DNA from: Scolanthus callimorphus
Taxonomy: Eukaryota > Cnidaria > Anthozoa > Actiniaria > Edwardsiidae
Direction: 5' to 3'
DNA: 64,000 nt
Assembly (NCBI GenBank): GCA_033964015.1
Contig: CM066914.1
Coordinates: forward strand, 14,401,637 to 14,465,636
The notes below the pieces were generated by a model. That model was not told the origin of the DNA. It ran no database searches and worked only from the letters and a program-made list of their open reading frames with translations. A program made the translations under genes and the position numbers. How positions within the stretch are numbered: the stretch's first letter is position 1; each line of letters starts with the position of its first letter. This document shows positions 12,628 through 23,184 of this stretch, piece by piece.

Positions 12628-12938
12628 CATAGTTCCGACTTGTCATTCAAAGCCATAGTTACTGTTGTTATGTCCCACAAACAAACCAGGGTTTTCCTTT
12701 AAAAAAGTCCAAAAATATTCCGATCCCGCTTAGGATTACCAGATATCCTTATCTTCAGATGATCTCAGTTTATACTGTCATAAAAGGCAAAAAATTAAAG
12801 TGCTGCACATCGGAGTGATTTCGGAAGTCCTGAAATACTGTTTGTGGGACAAGATCAGTTCCCGAGGGAGAATCTTTCCAGCTCTGATTGGTATCTCCAG
12901 ATAGCGTGAAATGGCTCCATTGTTTCATCGGAACTATG
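12628..12938. mobile_element. 311-bp MITE, private to duplication copy 1
   Basis: Terminal inverted repeats are CATAGTTCCGA (12628) and TCGGAACTATG (12938). The element is flanked by AATT at 12624-12627 and 12939-12942. The matching place in copy 2 reads 'gaaccaattaatcggtg' with a single AATT (16476-16479), which is a clean pre-insertion site. There is no coding capacity. Superfamily is undetermined; if the inverted repeat is counted as longer, the duplication shortens. Confidence 0.85.
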
Positions 12939-13411
12939 AATTAATCGGTGAAATGGAGCATTATAGATTTGGACCAATCAGAACGCGCGTTAAAACGTAG
13001 CTATATATTAAAATATATTAAAATATAAAAATCTGTATGGATGGCTGTCGTGTATCTATGCTCAACTGTCCTCCTATATTATTTCCTTTAGCAGTTCATT
13101 AGCAAGTCCCAGACGGTTTCGCTAACAAAATATTATTTATATATTGGAAAGTTTTCTTGTAAGGCGAGATTTGTTTCACTCTCTTTTTCTCGACGACTGT
13201 TTCTACCCTGTGGATCTTTTTAAACTCTATATGTTTATATTTATTAGTCTAGCCTTTTATATAACCAAGTTGTTTTTCATTTTAATTCTTCAATATGGCT
13301 ATACATGATGATCGCGATGAGCGCGATATCATACATGTTGGTTAAAAGGTGATGACGGCGGCTCTACGAGATTGCTTTCTTCATTAAAAACGCCCTGCAG
13401 CCAAGTTACCA

Positions 13412-13840
13412 TCAGCATGGTCTTCCCCTGCAGCACCGCCTCGTGCGGCTGATCGCCTGGGTACCACAACACTTGGCAAGGAATGGATGCGAGCCAGACA
13501 GGACTCCTTTACAGCACAACAGTGACGATGTGGTATACGCATGCGTGCCGCAACACCCAGGGTTCATAAACGGTTTCGTGTTCACTACCCCATTACAGCA
13601 AAGCTGTCTGTGAGTGTTATACGATTCTTGCCACAGCAGCCAGGAAACATGAACGCGGTCGGTAGTTCACGGCTCCGTTACAACAGATTCGCTTTTGTGT
13701 GTTGTAAGCTTGGGTACCGCAGCAGCCTGGGTTGAAAGGGCGGTGGTTTGACACCCCACGGCAACAAATATAGCGGCCTGAGCAGCTTGGGTTGAAGTTG
13801 CCGTACCATCTTCTCACTCTAACTTTAGGTACATTTGCCT
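13412..13840 (-). pseudogene. Galaxin-like exon, frame-broken copy
   Basis: Same exon as 10368-10795. Relative to the intact copy it has one T fewer at about 13624 ('cgattcttg' versus 'cgatttcttg') and an extra CG at about 13654 ('aacgcggtcgg' versus 'aacggtcgg'). The net shift truncates the protein after about 66 codons, partway through the third repeat, at RPRSCFLAAVARIV. The downstream repeats and the original stop (13412-13414) remain recognisable out of frame. It may be a true decaying duplicate or consensus error, given similar one-base losses elsewhere in the window. Confidence 0.7.
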
Positions 13841-14970
13841 CTGTATTGAAACAAATATTTTGTTTTTACATGGTGAATTTTCAGTAATCACATTCGTCTA
13901 CAATCAGTACAATTAGAACCCACGTGCGACTCGTTGTGATAAAGAGAAAAGGAAGGCAGCACATCAAACCACAGGGAGCTCACCACAGTTTAATTCAAGG
14001 AAAATAATTCAAAATCTTTATATTTTCCACCGAATAAAGGGAAAGAATGTCTACTTTACACTGCGTCCTGGTTTGTGATTGGCATTATGATACTTTGCCC
14101 AGTACTACGAAATGGCTTCCTGGATGACGCTAAAAGACCAGGAAGCAGCGCGGCAAGTACGTAAATAGACTTTCTTTCGCTTTATTCGGCAGAAAATGAA
14201 AGATTTTTACTATTCTTCTTGATTTAAATTGTAAAGGCGAGCTCTTTCGCCCTCGCCCCAGGGAATTTCTGCAGAAATTTCACAGGGAATTTCTGCAGAA
14301 ACCCATCCATTGGGAAAAGCTGAATTTCCCAAGGCACACACGGGAAGTGTTCGGTGGATAGACATTTTTCTACCATGGGAAATTTCATCTTTTCCATGGA
14401 TGGGATCCTGCAGAAATTCCCTGTGTGTCATACTTTTAGGCTTCTCCAAACGCTCATGCTAGTCTTCTCTGATCCTAAACACTCATTTTTTGCAGTTCCA
14501 ACTTCCGTCTCCATTTCTCTCACTGATAGGAGTTTAAGGCCATCTTTCAATTTAAAGAAATGATATAATAAATAAACGAGTTGAAGGTCAACATGCAATC
14601 GCTATACCTGATTTTACTACCAATCCACTTGCCAACGCTAAAATTAGCACCAAACATGCAGCGTGCATTGCTACGGTCAGGGCGCAACGATTTCTCGACA
14701 GGAGGAGATATTTGAAGGATCGACTGCGCACAGTGTAGAAGATTTGTCGATCTGTTGTTCTCCGGTTTCGTCTTGTTCTCTCGAGCAGAGAGGATATGAT
14801 TCAGCATTTATTGAGTTTTATGTTTTGATCTTTGACCGTTTAAGGATTAAAGTTTCATCGCAAACGGATGTTGCAAGACGATTTCACGTCAAAACTGCAC
14901 GTTTCATGTCATTCCGAGAATAATACGTTGCACATGTTCATGCATAGAAAGATGTGCGCTGGCTCATTAA

Positions 14971-15792
14971 AGTGCCACTATTATCAAGTTTGAAAATTGT
15001 TTACTTTATGCCTGATTTGAAAGAGCTGCGGCTCAGAAGAAATATGCTTCTTTCCGTTTTCAAAAATCTTTTTTGGTTCCGAAGATATTAGAGTTTGAAA
15101 TTTGGCCGCCATTGCTCCAAAGTGTGACTTGATGACGTCACATTCTCAACAAACAAAGTGGTGAATTATTTGATGGTCTATATTTTTTGGATTTTAATCA
15201 AATCCTATCAAATTTGCCACGGTTATTGAACTCACTCTTCCTGATAATTTTGTTTACCTTAATTGGTTGCCATGGCAACAGCCTTCGTTCCAGACCACCC
15301 CTATCCAAAATTCTAGATGAGGCTATATCTTTTGAAGAAATCATTGTAACCTACATTGCCTTGTCCACTTATCTTATTTAGCAGTAGCTCACTTTTAGTA
15401 ACGAGCAAATTGGTTAATTTTGAAATCTGGGCGGGAAAAATTGGCAAATCCTAAAATCGTCTGGGGAGCTTGGGAACCAGGGGGTTGCCATGGCAACCCT
15501 GATTGATGAATCACATCACTCTGTTCAAGTCAAGTATTCATCCTGCCAAGTTTGAGCACTCTAACTTCAAAAGGTATAGAGATATACCTCTTTTTAGTAT
15601 TTATGCATTGATCAAGTTGAGAGTGTGACGTCATCACCATGCTAATTTGCATATCGTTCTTACCTTAATAACTTTTGAAAGAAAAGAGCTATCAAAAAAC
15701 GGAGAACGGCATTGTTCTAGTTTTACAAAGCTGCCTAACATATGGAGAATTGGCAAAGATTGGAGACTCTAATTTTTGATAATAGTGGCACT
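14971..15792. mobile_element. 822-bp TTAA-flanked non-autonomous transposon (piggyBac-type target), private to copy 2
   Basis: The terminal inverted repeats are AGTGCCACTATTATCAA and TTGATAATAGTGGCACT, 17 bp and perfect. TTAA flanks both sides (14967-14970, 15793-15796). Copy 1 has the uninterrupted site 'ggctcattaacacgtg' (about 11931-11946). TTAA duplication is the hallmark of piggyBac-type insertion. No transposase is visible; the largest internal frame (15187-15381) is unremarkable. Call it a piggyBac-like MITE; the target site is observed, the superfamily is inferred. Confidence 0.85.
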
Positions 15793-16815
15793 TTAACACG
15801 TGAAATCCGGCTCAAAAACTTGGGTACAAGGGCAGTGCCGATGCCCCAGTGGAACTGCTCGGGATGCACGCGATGGGACACACTTAGCCTCGTTCCCAAG
15901 CGTCTTGTGTCGGCTCTCCATGTCACGAACTCCTCACAAGTTCACTGTGTTGACGCACGCTTTAGTTCCGGCTTTAGTTTTCTTGTGGCAAGTTTTGTGT
16001 CGTGGTTAGCGCTAGTGTATCGAATCAAGGGTTCGTTTACAGAGCACGGGATGGGGTATTCCTAGGGGATACCCCCTATCTCCCATTTGGCGATGTTTTT
16101 GCGGCATAGTTCCATTGATTTAGAGCGTTCACGTGACATGATGTTCGCTGATTTCCCCCCCCCCCCTTCCTTTACAGATGTTCGCGATCAGAAGAACTCC
16201 GAGGTCCAGTTTTCCCAGATGGCTGTGTGCGCATACTCGCAAGTGAGTGGCGCTCTCTTTTAAACCATTTGCTCGCTCATCAGTAAATATCTTCCCTGAT
16301 TAATGTGCCTTGAAAGTGATAAAGCCCATGGGCCTTTTTCGGAATTCTCGGTAGCTTTATTTTTAGAGCACAGTTTTCTACGAATTTATCGGTGAAATAG
16401 AGCACGTCAGCTCGCAATTTTACAACGTTCTTGTAGTCATGCTCTAATGGTTTTATGATATAGCGGGGGAGAACCAATTAATCGGTGAAATGGAGCATAG
16501 ATTTGGACCAATCAGAACGCGCGTTAAAACGTAGCTATATATTAAAATATAAAAATCTGTATGGATGGCTGTCGTGTATCTATGCTCAACTGTCCTCCTA
16601 TATTATTTCCTTTAGCAGTTCATTAGCAAGTCCCAGACGGTTTCGCTAACAAAATATTATTTATATATTGGAAAGTTTTCTTGCAAGGCGAGATTTGTTT
16701 CACTCTCTTTTTCTCGACGACTGTTTCTACCCTGTGGATCTTTTTAAACTCTATATGTTTATATTTATTAGTCTAGCCTTTTATATAACCAAGTTGTTTT
16801 TCATCTTAATTCTTC

Positions 16816-19727
16816 CACGCCTGTAGTCGCTCTATATACATTAGTATTGCCCAGAGCCAGCGAAATCATAGGTGCCGAGCTTCATTTATTATTCATTTTG
16901 GCCGCTGTGACGCTGATTGGCTGTTTTTTTTTATTACCACCACCATATGCAGATCAATCCTCGAACCTGCACTAGATTCAGAGAAGAACCGTTCGTACGT
17001 TCGTGGTTTGGTCGAAGGAAAGTAATCGGTAAGAACTCACTTGTTTGCAACGCGCGAAAAATAGATTAGGTTTAGCAATGCATCTAATTCCATTCCAGTC
17101 GTCTATTTGCTGTTTCTGGTTTTCTTTCTCGCGAAATTTTCGATATTGCTTTTCAAGGTTGTTGTTTTTGTTATTTCCTCAGCCAGACCGGTTGCACACA
17201 GGCTAGACTGTTGATGATCACCTGTAAAATAACAGCAACAGTAAAAAATAAATAAATAAATAAAATCGAGGACTGAAACGATATTGAAACTAAGCTGTTT
17301 TCCCTGGCGCTTATCTCAAATTCATTTAGAACTGCACTCTCCTCGTTCAATATCGCGGCGTACTTCTTCTCCTTTCACGTCCTTACGGCGACACCGCTCG
17401 ATCGTCGCCACTTGAACTTCACAAAGGCCTGGAGCATGTGTTTTTACAGAGCAGGACAGCCAATACTGCAAGTTTTAAATATGGATTTCTTAAGGCTGTC
17501 AATGATTGCGTTAAAATTATTTTTTCGAGCTGGTGTATTTTCATTTTTACTAATGAATTCCCGCATACGTTTCATTTATTTCTACCAATGCAAACTTCCT
17601 TGGAAGTTGTAGATAAGTTCTGATAAAGATTGAGCAGCAAAATAAGAATAACACGAGGAAACAGTTGTTTCTGAAAAGGATCGAAATTGCAGGCCGTCTA
17701 CTTCTCGATTCACATGCGTAAAACTCGAAATATTAAGATCAGAGAGTTTTTGTTGTTTTCTTATGCAAATATTCTACTTGTTCAATGGCCCGTTTATAGC
17801 CCAATGAGTAATGCTGTGCAAGATAAAATATTCATTCAAAATCAATCAGGTGGAATCTTTTTGAATGAAAAATTCCACTTATCTTAAATCTACAGAACCT
17901 GTCGAAAGTCTCTAAAAGTTCCTTGCGCTGGTTTTACTAATTTGAATATACTTTGCACTGATTGCTAATTGAGGTATTCTTCTTACGTGGTTTGGGTTTC
18001 ATTGACTAGAGAACAACTATGTGAAGTACTAATAAAGACATGCACCCCCAGTGGAGAAAAAGATGCGTGGTGCATAACCTAAAGCGAACGTGTTAAACTG
18101 TACTTCAATAAAATAGGTAGGAGATATGTCAAAATCGTTTTTTATTGCAAAATTTAATTGAAATGCGTGCGTATAGAGCACCCTTAATAATCTGAATAAC
18201 CACTTGAAAATGAACAGCAATGCAATGAACCCTTTTCAGTGTCTCAGTATCTGCCTGTGCTACAAGTAACTGTGCCTTTGTTTCTTGTAGCTGTAAAATT
18301 TAATTGAAATGCGTGTGTTGAAAATGAACAGCAATGCAATGAATGCAATCGGCAAGTAAAAATCAAACGTTTTCGTTCAGAAAATCACACCATTGATACA
18401 CTTTTGATAGTAAAACCCAAATCAAGGTATAGAGATAAGTATTAGGTATATTCGACAATTAGTATAAATCAACTAGGTCTATAACAAATCCTGCCCTTCT
18501 GTTGCCCACGCTACTTATGGTCTATTAGTGATATGCACTGGTTTAGGAAATTGGGAATTTTGCTGCTGCTTTTCGGGCGAAGAAAAAATGGTGGACGTAT
18601 TTTACCATCTAGTTCATTTTTTACTAATCAGGCTTTTATTTTTTCTGAGAATGTGGGAGGAAAAAAAGACTCCTTCCCTCGTATTTTCCCGAGGAGGGGG
18701 AGGGTCCTGATAGTCAGGCTAAAACGATCAGACATTTCGACCTAACTGGCCATGATTTCTAATAGACCATTCGCGGCCTGGTCTGTATATTGAACAGTGG
18801 CCCATTCGGCCTTGGGAGAGGTTGATAATTACCGTGAAGTATAATTAGGATATTTCTCAAATGTAAAAACCGATATTATGTTTCCCTGGCTATTACACAG
18901 TCTGATTTCTGTGGTGCAGTAGACAATCGTAATCTTCGCGGCTTATTTGAAGGTATCAAGACAAAAGTTTTCAATTTCTCTTTTGGAAGATATTATGGCG
19001 TTTCAGACGTCTGTTTTGGTGCATTTTAAGATCCTATCATTGTTTGGCACTTTTTTATTGGCTTGTGGCATGTGGCAGCTTCACTCCAATTTTTCTAGAG
19101 TTTCCATTTTTAGTGAGTCCTAAAAAATTACTAAAATCACCCGCAGGGGGAACACCCCTCCTCCCCCCTCCGATATTTTAAGTACCACGAAAAATCCAGT
19201 GTATTTCACGCACGGTGTCATAGACGAGTGTTAAGCTCGTTTGGCATTGCCAAACGAGCTCAAAAGGGGGAGGGAGTTTTAGACGAGAGAAAATCGAGCG
19301 AGCGAACAAGAGGGTTGGGAGATGGGGGAGAGGGACTGAAGCCTTGCCTTTTCTTCTCCCCCGAGCCCCCCTTGTTCGCTGGTTCGATTTTCTCTCACCA
19401 CTCTATATGGGAAATATAGAAACTGTATTGCCTGCGTAGCAAGCGCATAGGCAAGGGCGGGAGGTGTGGGGGGGGGGGGGGGGGGACGTCAGCGCGTCAG
19501 GCAGTGAAATGTAATATAATGTACGTACCACTTCACTTGATCACTTGTCAGTGAAGATCATGCTAAATCGGTGTATCTAAACGCTTTGACGCGTTTACAA
19601 TCAAGCCATCCACAATCCCAAGAAACCATGAAAAATTATAACTTATTGAGAAATATTTATTTTGCTCAGTAGTAATCCTGTATTCTTGTTCAATAGCATG
19701 CTGGAAGTATAGCCAGCAGAGCCCAGA
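16816..19727. other. Intergenic between the duplication and the GRDP gene
   Basis: No supported gene. It contains an (AAAT)n run near 17250-17270. Two partial direct repeats of 'aaaatttaattgaaatgcgtg' type occur (about 18147 and 18296), each followed by 'gaacagcaatgcaatgaa'. There is a compact hairpin at 19232-19260, inverted arms at 19285-19396 and a poly-G run at about 19470. Confidence 0.5.
19232..19396. repeat. Two adjacent inverted repeats
   Basis: 'agctcgtttggca' is followed at once by 'ttgccaaacgagct' (about 19233-19260), an almost loop-less hairpin. A second pair is 'gagagaaaatcgag' reading to 'gcgaacaag' (19285-19310) against 'cttgttcgc' reading to 'cgattttctctc' (19371-19396), enclosing about 60 bp. 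No target duplication was seen. Confidence 0.6.
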
Positions 19728-22700
19728 ATGAGTGGCAATGGTCAGAAAAGAGCGAAGCTGAAAATCAGTGTGGACTTGGTAGACGCCGCCTTGGAGCAGA
19801 GGACGTTCCTCGCGCTTGTTGATGAGTATCCAAACCTCTATGCGGGACCTCTTGTCAGAAATGCCATTCGAAGGTAAATGGCGTCGTTACAGGGAAACTT
19901 CTCTTACTCCATACATTTCCAGAGTTAAGAAGTAAGCCTTTCAGTTCTATAAACAGTCTAAGCCTACAAGTCCTTGCCGCGGTCGCCTACTGCAGTCAAC
20001 TGGCTTCCCTCGTGACGAAACTGGACAAAACGGGCTCGTGTGAGTATCTACAGGCGCTGAATCATCGACCACGGGACAAATGGAAGCCAGTCGACTGCAC
20101 TACGCGAAACAGATTGGCTCAGGTGTTCGACAAATCTGAATTTTCAACCGTCTTCTCTTTTCAGACGGCTGAAAATTCAGGCTACTGTTTTTGATGGCGC
20201 AGAAAGAAACCCTCCATGAATTGTTGTTTCAATAACAACGCGCGTCGCAATACGCTCCTGGCGAAACAATACTTGAAAGCGCAAATATTATTTGATTCTC
20301 AAATGAAGAAATCACACAACTTCGACTCGCTCTCTCTGTCTCACAGGTACGAGCAGCTGTGGCTTCCTCTTGCTGCGCAGGCCGCTGACCCAAGTTTGGC
20401 GGCTCCTCTTGATATCGCCTGGGTGTGGCATGTGCATATGCTCTCCCCGACAGACTACGAACAAGACTGTGCCGCCATTGTTTCCTGTGTCGTGGATCAT
20501 CGAATCCTGACAGGAACTAAGCGCCAAAAAGGGCTGGCTAAAGCAGAGTCCTTATGGAAGCAGCGCTACCCACAAGAAGACTTCCACGCTAGCTTAGTAC
20601 AACCCCCGGGCAAAGTCCCCGAGTACAAGTCGCGAATTGGGTATAACATCGAAATGGCTTCCTGCAGACAGCGCGTGTTTTTCTACCAAGTCTCCTTGCC
20701 TCATTATGGCGATAGAAAGTTCCTCAATAAAGCCGTTGAGCGGTATCAACAACATTTGATGCTAAAACAGAAGCATCCGGGAACTTTCTTGGTCCCTTGC
20801 TATGATTTTGATCTGATTTGGCATGCGCATCAGCTAAACCCTGTCGCGTATGGAAAAGAAACCACAGCACTTCTAGGAAAAGTCTACAAGCATGATGATT
20901 CGGTTAACAACAGGCAGCCCGGATCGAAACTAACCAATGCGTTTCAAGATACGATCCAGAAATGGAAAGAAGCCGGAGAGGAGTTTGTTATTCATGGGGG
21001 CATGTTCCGAGGAGAGCCTAGTTTCGGACAGTATTCAAGAATGGACTATACAGATCTGTGCGCTCTTGGCTACGCGGTGGACATACTTGGAGTAGAGGTA
21101 GAGGGTCTTCCAAAGCCGAAGGCTTACTCTTTCCAGATTCATGTCATAAATGGGCAAAAAGCATTGAAGGAACGAATACGCGGGCCATCGTCACATATCC
21201 GTCCTGAGTCGAAAGATGTTGTGGCCAAGTTCAAGTTCAACACCCTTCACAGTAATAGCCTACAGGTAACTATTCTCACTAGAAATCCCATTAAAGGGGC
21301 CATACTGGGTGGTAATGTATTGCGCGCCGTCATAAACCAAGGCCTCGTGGTCATCTCGACATGACAATGAAATGTTTCCACCCACCTACCCTATCCCCTT
21401 GTAGCGAGTGACTACCAGACACCTGCACTCGCTGCATACCTATTTCTGCAGCAGTCGCAGATCCACCCATGATGCTTCAGCGTCGTAGGCATGAGCGGCA
21501 TTTTCTCGATAACCCCAAAAACACGTTTCTTTTTTAATTCACAGTTGCATATCGCCAAAAAGCGTTTCTGTGCATGCCTACCGCCATCACTTGAGGAAAC
21601 AGAAAACATTTTCTATATGGACTACCTGGATAAAATCCCGTACAGAAGCCACGCGCCTGAGACTGCGATCACTCATGAAGTACGACTAGGTGAGCAAATA
21701 CTCGTGCGGTTAACCACCATTGCACATGCGCCAACACTTCACGAATACAGCTTCACGGTTAGACCTGAGAGGAAATTCAGCACCATTGAGCATCCTGCGC
21801 AAATTCTTAGCTCTCCAACGCTCCTACTATCGCCAGCCTCTCTAGCGCAGAGCTCGGCTCCTTGTCAGATGTCTGTGCATCACGTGTTTGATTACAGAAA
21901 CCGGTGCCCCTTTACCTGCCGCGTGATGCACTCCGCGCAGCTTGTGTTTTCCGCTGTGGAAGTCATGGACAGTTCTGGGAACGTCTTAAGTACAGCGCAT
22001 CTGATTGGCCAGGACGTGTTGCCTAAGGCGTGTCAGCTCGAGAGGCGAAGCTTATGCTGCACACTTGAATCTCAAGCCGGCGAAAGAGCGATTCTTATTC
22101 GAGGACGGAAGGACTGGGGAATTTGTATTGGAAAGTGGGAGGGGCTTGTTAAAGGAGTACCCGGAACGCCCGGTATCAAAGGAGAAAAAGGGAAGCCCGG
22201 GATAAAGGGAACACCGGGAATCAAGGGTCAACCTGGAAGCCTTACTCTCAAATTCTTTTCTTTGACTGGAAAGCAGGGATGGAAGCAAGTAATCAAAGGT
22301 GATCACTATTATCGTATACTGAACACCGGAGTCCCGGGTGATATGAACATTAATCTCAAAACCGGAGTCATGAAGTTCCCGCCTGACATAGATGGTGTCC
22401 CGGAGGGCATCGCGTTTGGATTATCCATCGCAATACTCCATCTACTCTGCCGGCCGTACCACGCGACAGGGACTCTGAACGCTCCGTCAGTCGCCAACCA
22501 AACAACACAGAACAATAAGCCACGAATATATGACGATGGTGACCTTGCGCTAGTTGTAGCGGCGGGCTACTACGCTAATACCGTACCCACTAGCTCGTAC
22601 TTGAAGTGTGATGTCGGCGGGGGAGCGTGCGGAGGGTGTGGTGGTTGTGGAGGGTGTGGAGGTTGCGGTGGATGTGGGGGTTGTGGGGGATGCGGGGGTT

Positions 22701-22750
22701 GTGGGGGATGTGGAGGGTGTGGCGGGGGATGTGGTGGCTGCGGAGGGTAG
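19728..22750 (+). CDS. GRDP-like: Glycine-rich domain-containing protein (DUF1399/GRDP family) with collagen-like and Cys-Gly tail
   Basis: Function in animals is not established; the named family is best known from plants, where members affect growth and stress responses. Exons are 19728-19873, 20347-21265 and 21545-22750, about 756 residues. Exon 1 encodes ISVDLVDAA...FLALVDEYPNLYAGP; exon 2 begins RYEQLWLPLAAQ and carries two WHxHxLxP motifs (WHVHMLSP near 20427, WHAHQLNP near 20818), all DUF1399 hallmarks. Exon 3 has a Gly-X-Y collagen-like stretch (about 22150-22235), and a long Cys-Gly-Gly repeat ends the protein. No signal peptide is seen. The frame also stays open through 20216-20346 and 21266-21364, but the acceptor TCTCTCTGTCTCACAG and the phase match to exon 1 favour the junctions given. 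Exon 2 may instead end at 21316, which keeps the same phase. A polyadenylation signal follows at 23179. Confidence 0.85.
22612..22747 (+). repeat. Coding Cys-Gly-Gly repeat at the GRDP C-terminus
   Basis: About fifteen degenerate copies of a 9-base unit of TGT/TGC-GGN-GGN type encode alternating Cys and Gly pairs up to the stop. Codon usage varies between copies, so the amino-acid pattern rather than the DNA is conserved, consistent with selection on the protein. Confidence 0.8.
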
Positions 22751-23178
22751 TGTAGTAGGTGTGTAGCTTACTGCAGTTAAGGATTAAGGTTTTCGGTCTC
22801 CCCCGAAATCGTGCCTCACAATACATCCGAATTCACTAGTTATTCGGCCACTGTGATTATCTGAACAGAGGATTGGCGCGCTGTTTGATTAACCCTGTGG
22901 CAAAGGATGACGGCAATCGGTTTTCGCGCTCCAGTTTCAGTTGATCAAATCGGGTATCCTGTTATGGAGAGAGTGGCGCGTGACGGCTACCCTGTGGTAT
23001 TATGCTAGTTTGCTAAACCGGGTATCCTGTTGTGGAGCGAGGAACGCCTGGTAAAAGGCTAACGTTACTTATTTACATTCCCCTGACATAGGAGGTTTTC
23101 GCTATATAGCGGAGTATCCACCAACAAAAATAACCAAAACACATGTAGTGTGGGTTGTGGGTTTTTACGTTTGCTGTA

Positions 23179-23184
23179 AATAAA
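23179..23184 (+). terminator. Polyadenylation signal AATAAA for the GRDP-like gene
   Basis: AATAAA 429 bases after the stop codon, in 'ctgtaaataaagagag'. It is the first canonical hexamer I noticed downstream. Confidence 0.5.

Larger units (their letters stand above)
10248..13291. repeat. Tandem duplication, copy 1
   Basis: Starts at 'aatatggctatacatgatga' and ends at 'ttttaattcttc', where copy 2 begins with the same 'aatatggctatac'. It contains the intact galaxin-like exon, a foldback around 'aatttctgcagaaa' (about 11210-11378), a long poly-C tract near 12280-12310 and a private 311-bp element (12628-12938). Apart from insertions, the poly-C length and sparse substitutions and indels, it aligns co-linearly with copy 2. 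Microhomology at the junction is 'aatatgg'. Confidence 0.9.
13292..16815. repeat. Tandem duplication, copy 2
   Basis: Head-to-tail copy of 10248-13291. It starts directly where copy 1 ends and stops at 'cttaattcttc' near 16815, after which the sequence is unique. It lacks the 311-bp element of copy 1 and carries its own 822-bp insertion (14971-15792). Removing both insertions leaves two blocks of about 2.7 kb, close in length and nearly identical by eye. Either a very recent tandem duplication or two haplotypes placed side by side by assembly would produce this. Confidence 0.9.

Noticed and set aside
15742..16065. 107-codon open frame in duplication copy 2
   Set aside because: It begins inside the TTAA element and runs into flanking DNA; the same region in copy 1 is open in another arrangement. 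It is a by-product of the insertion.
20216..20346. N-terminal extension of the GRDP-like protein starting MNCCFNNNARR
   Set aside because: The strong acceptor TCTCTCTGTCTCACAG at 20331-20346 and exact phase match join exon 1 (ending at 19873) to RYEQLWLPL, as expected for DUF1399. The open stretch before it is intron.
21266..21364. Continuation of GRDP exon 2 to a stop at 21364
   Set aside because: CAG-GTAACT at 21265 and the acceptor at 21544 keep phase and lead into exon 3, which carries the collagen-like and Cys-Gly parts. The open stretch is probably intron, though an end at 21316 remains possible.
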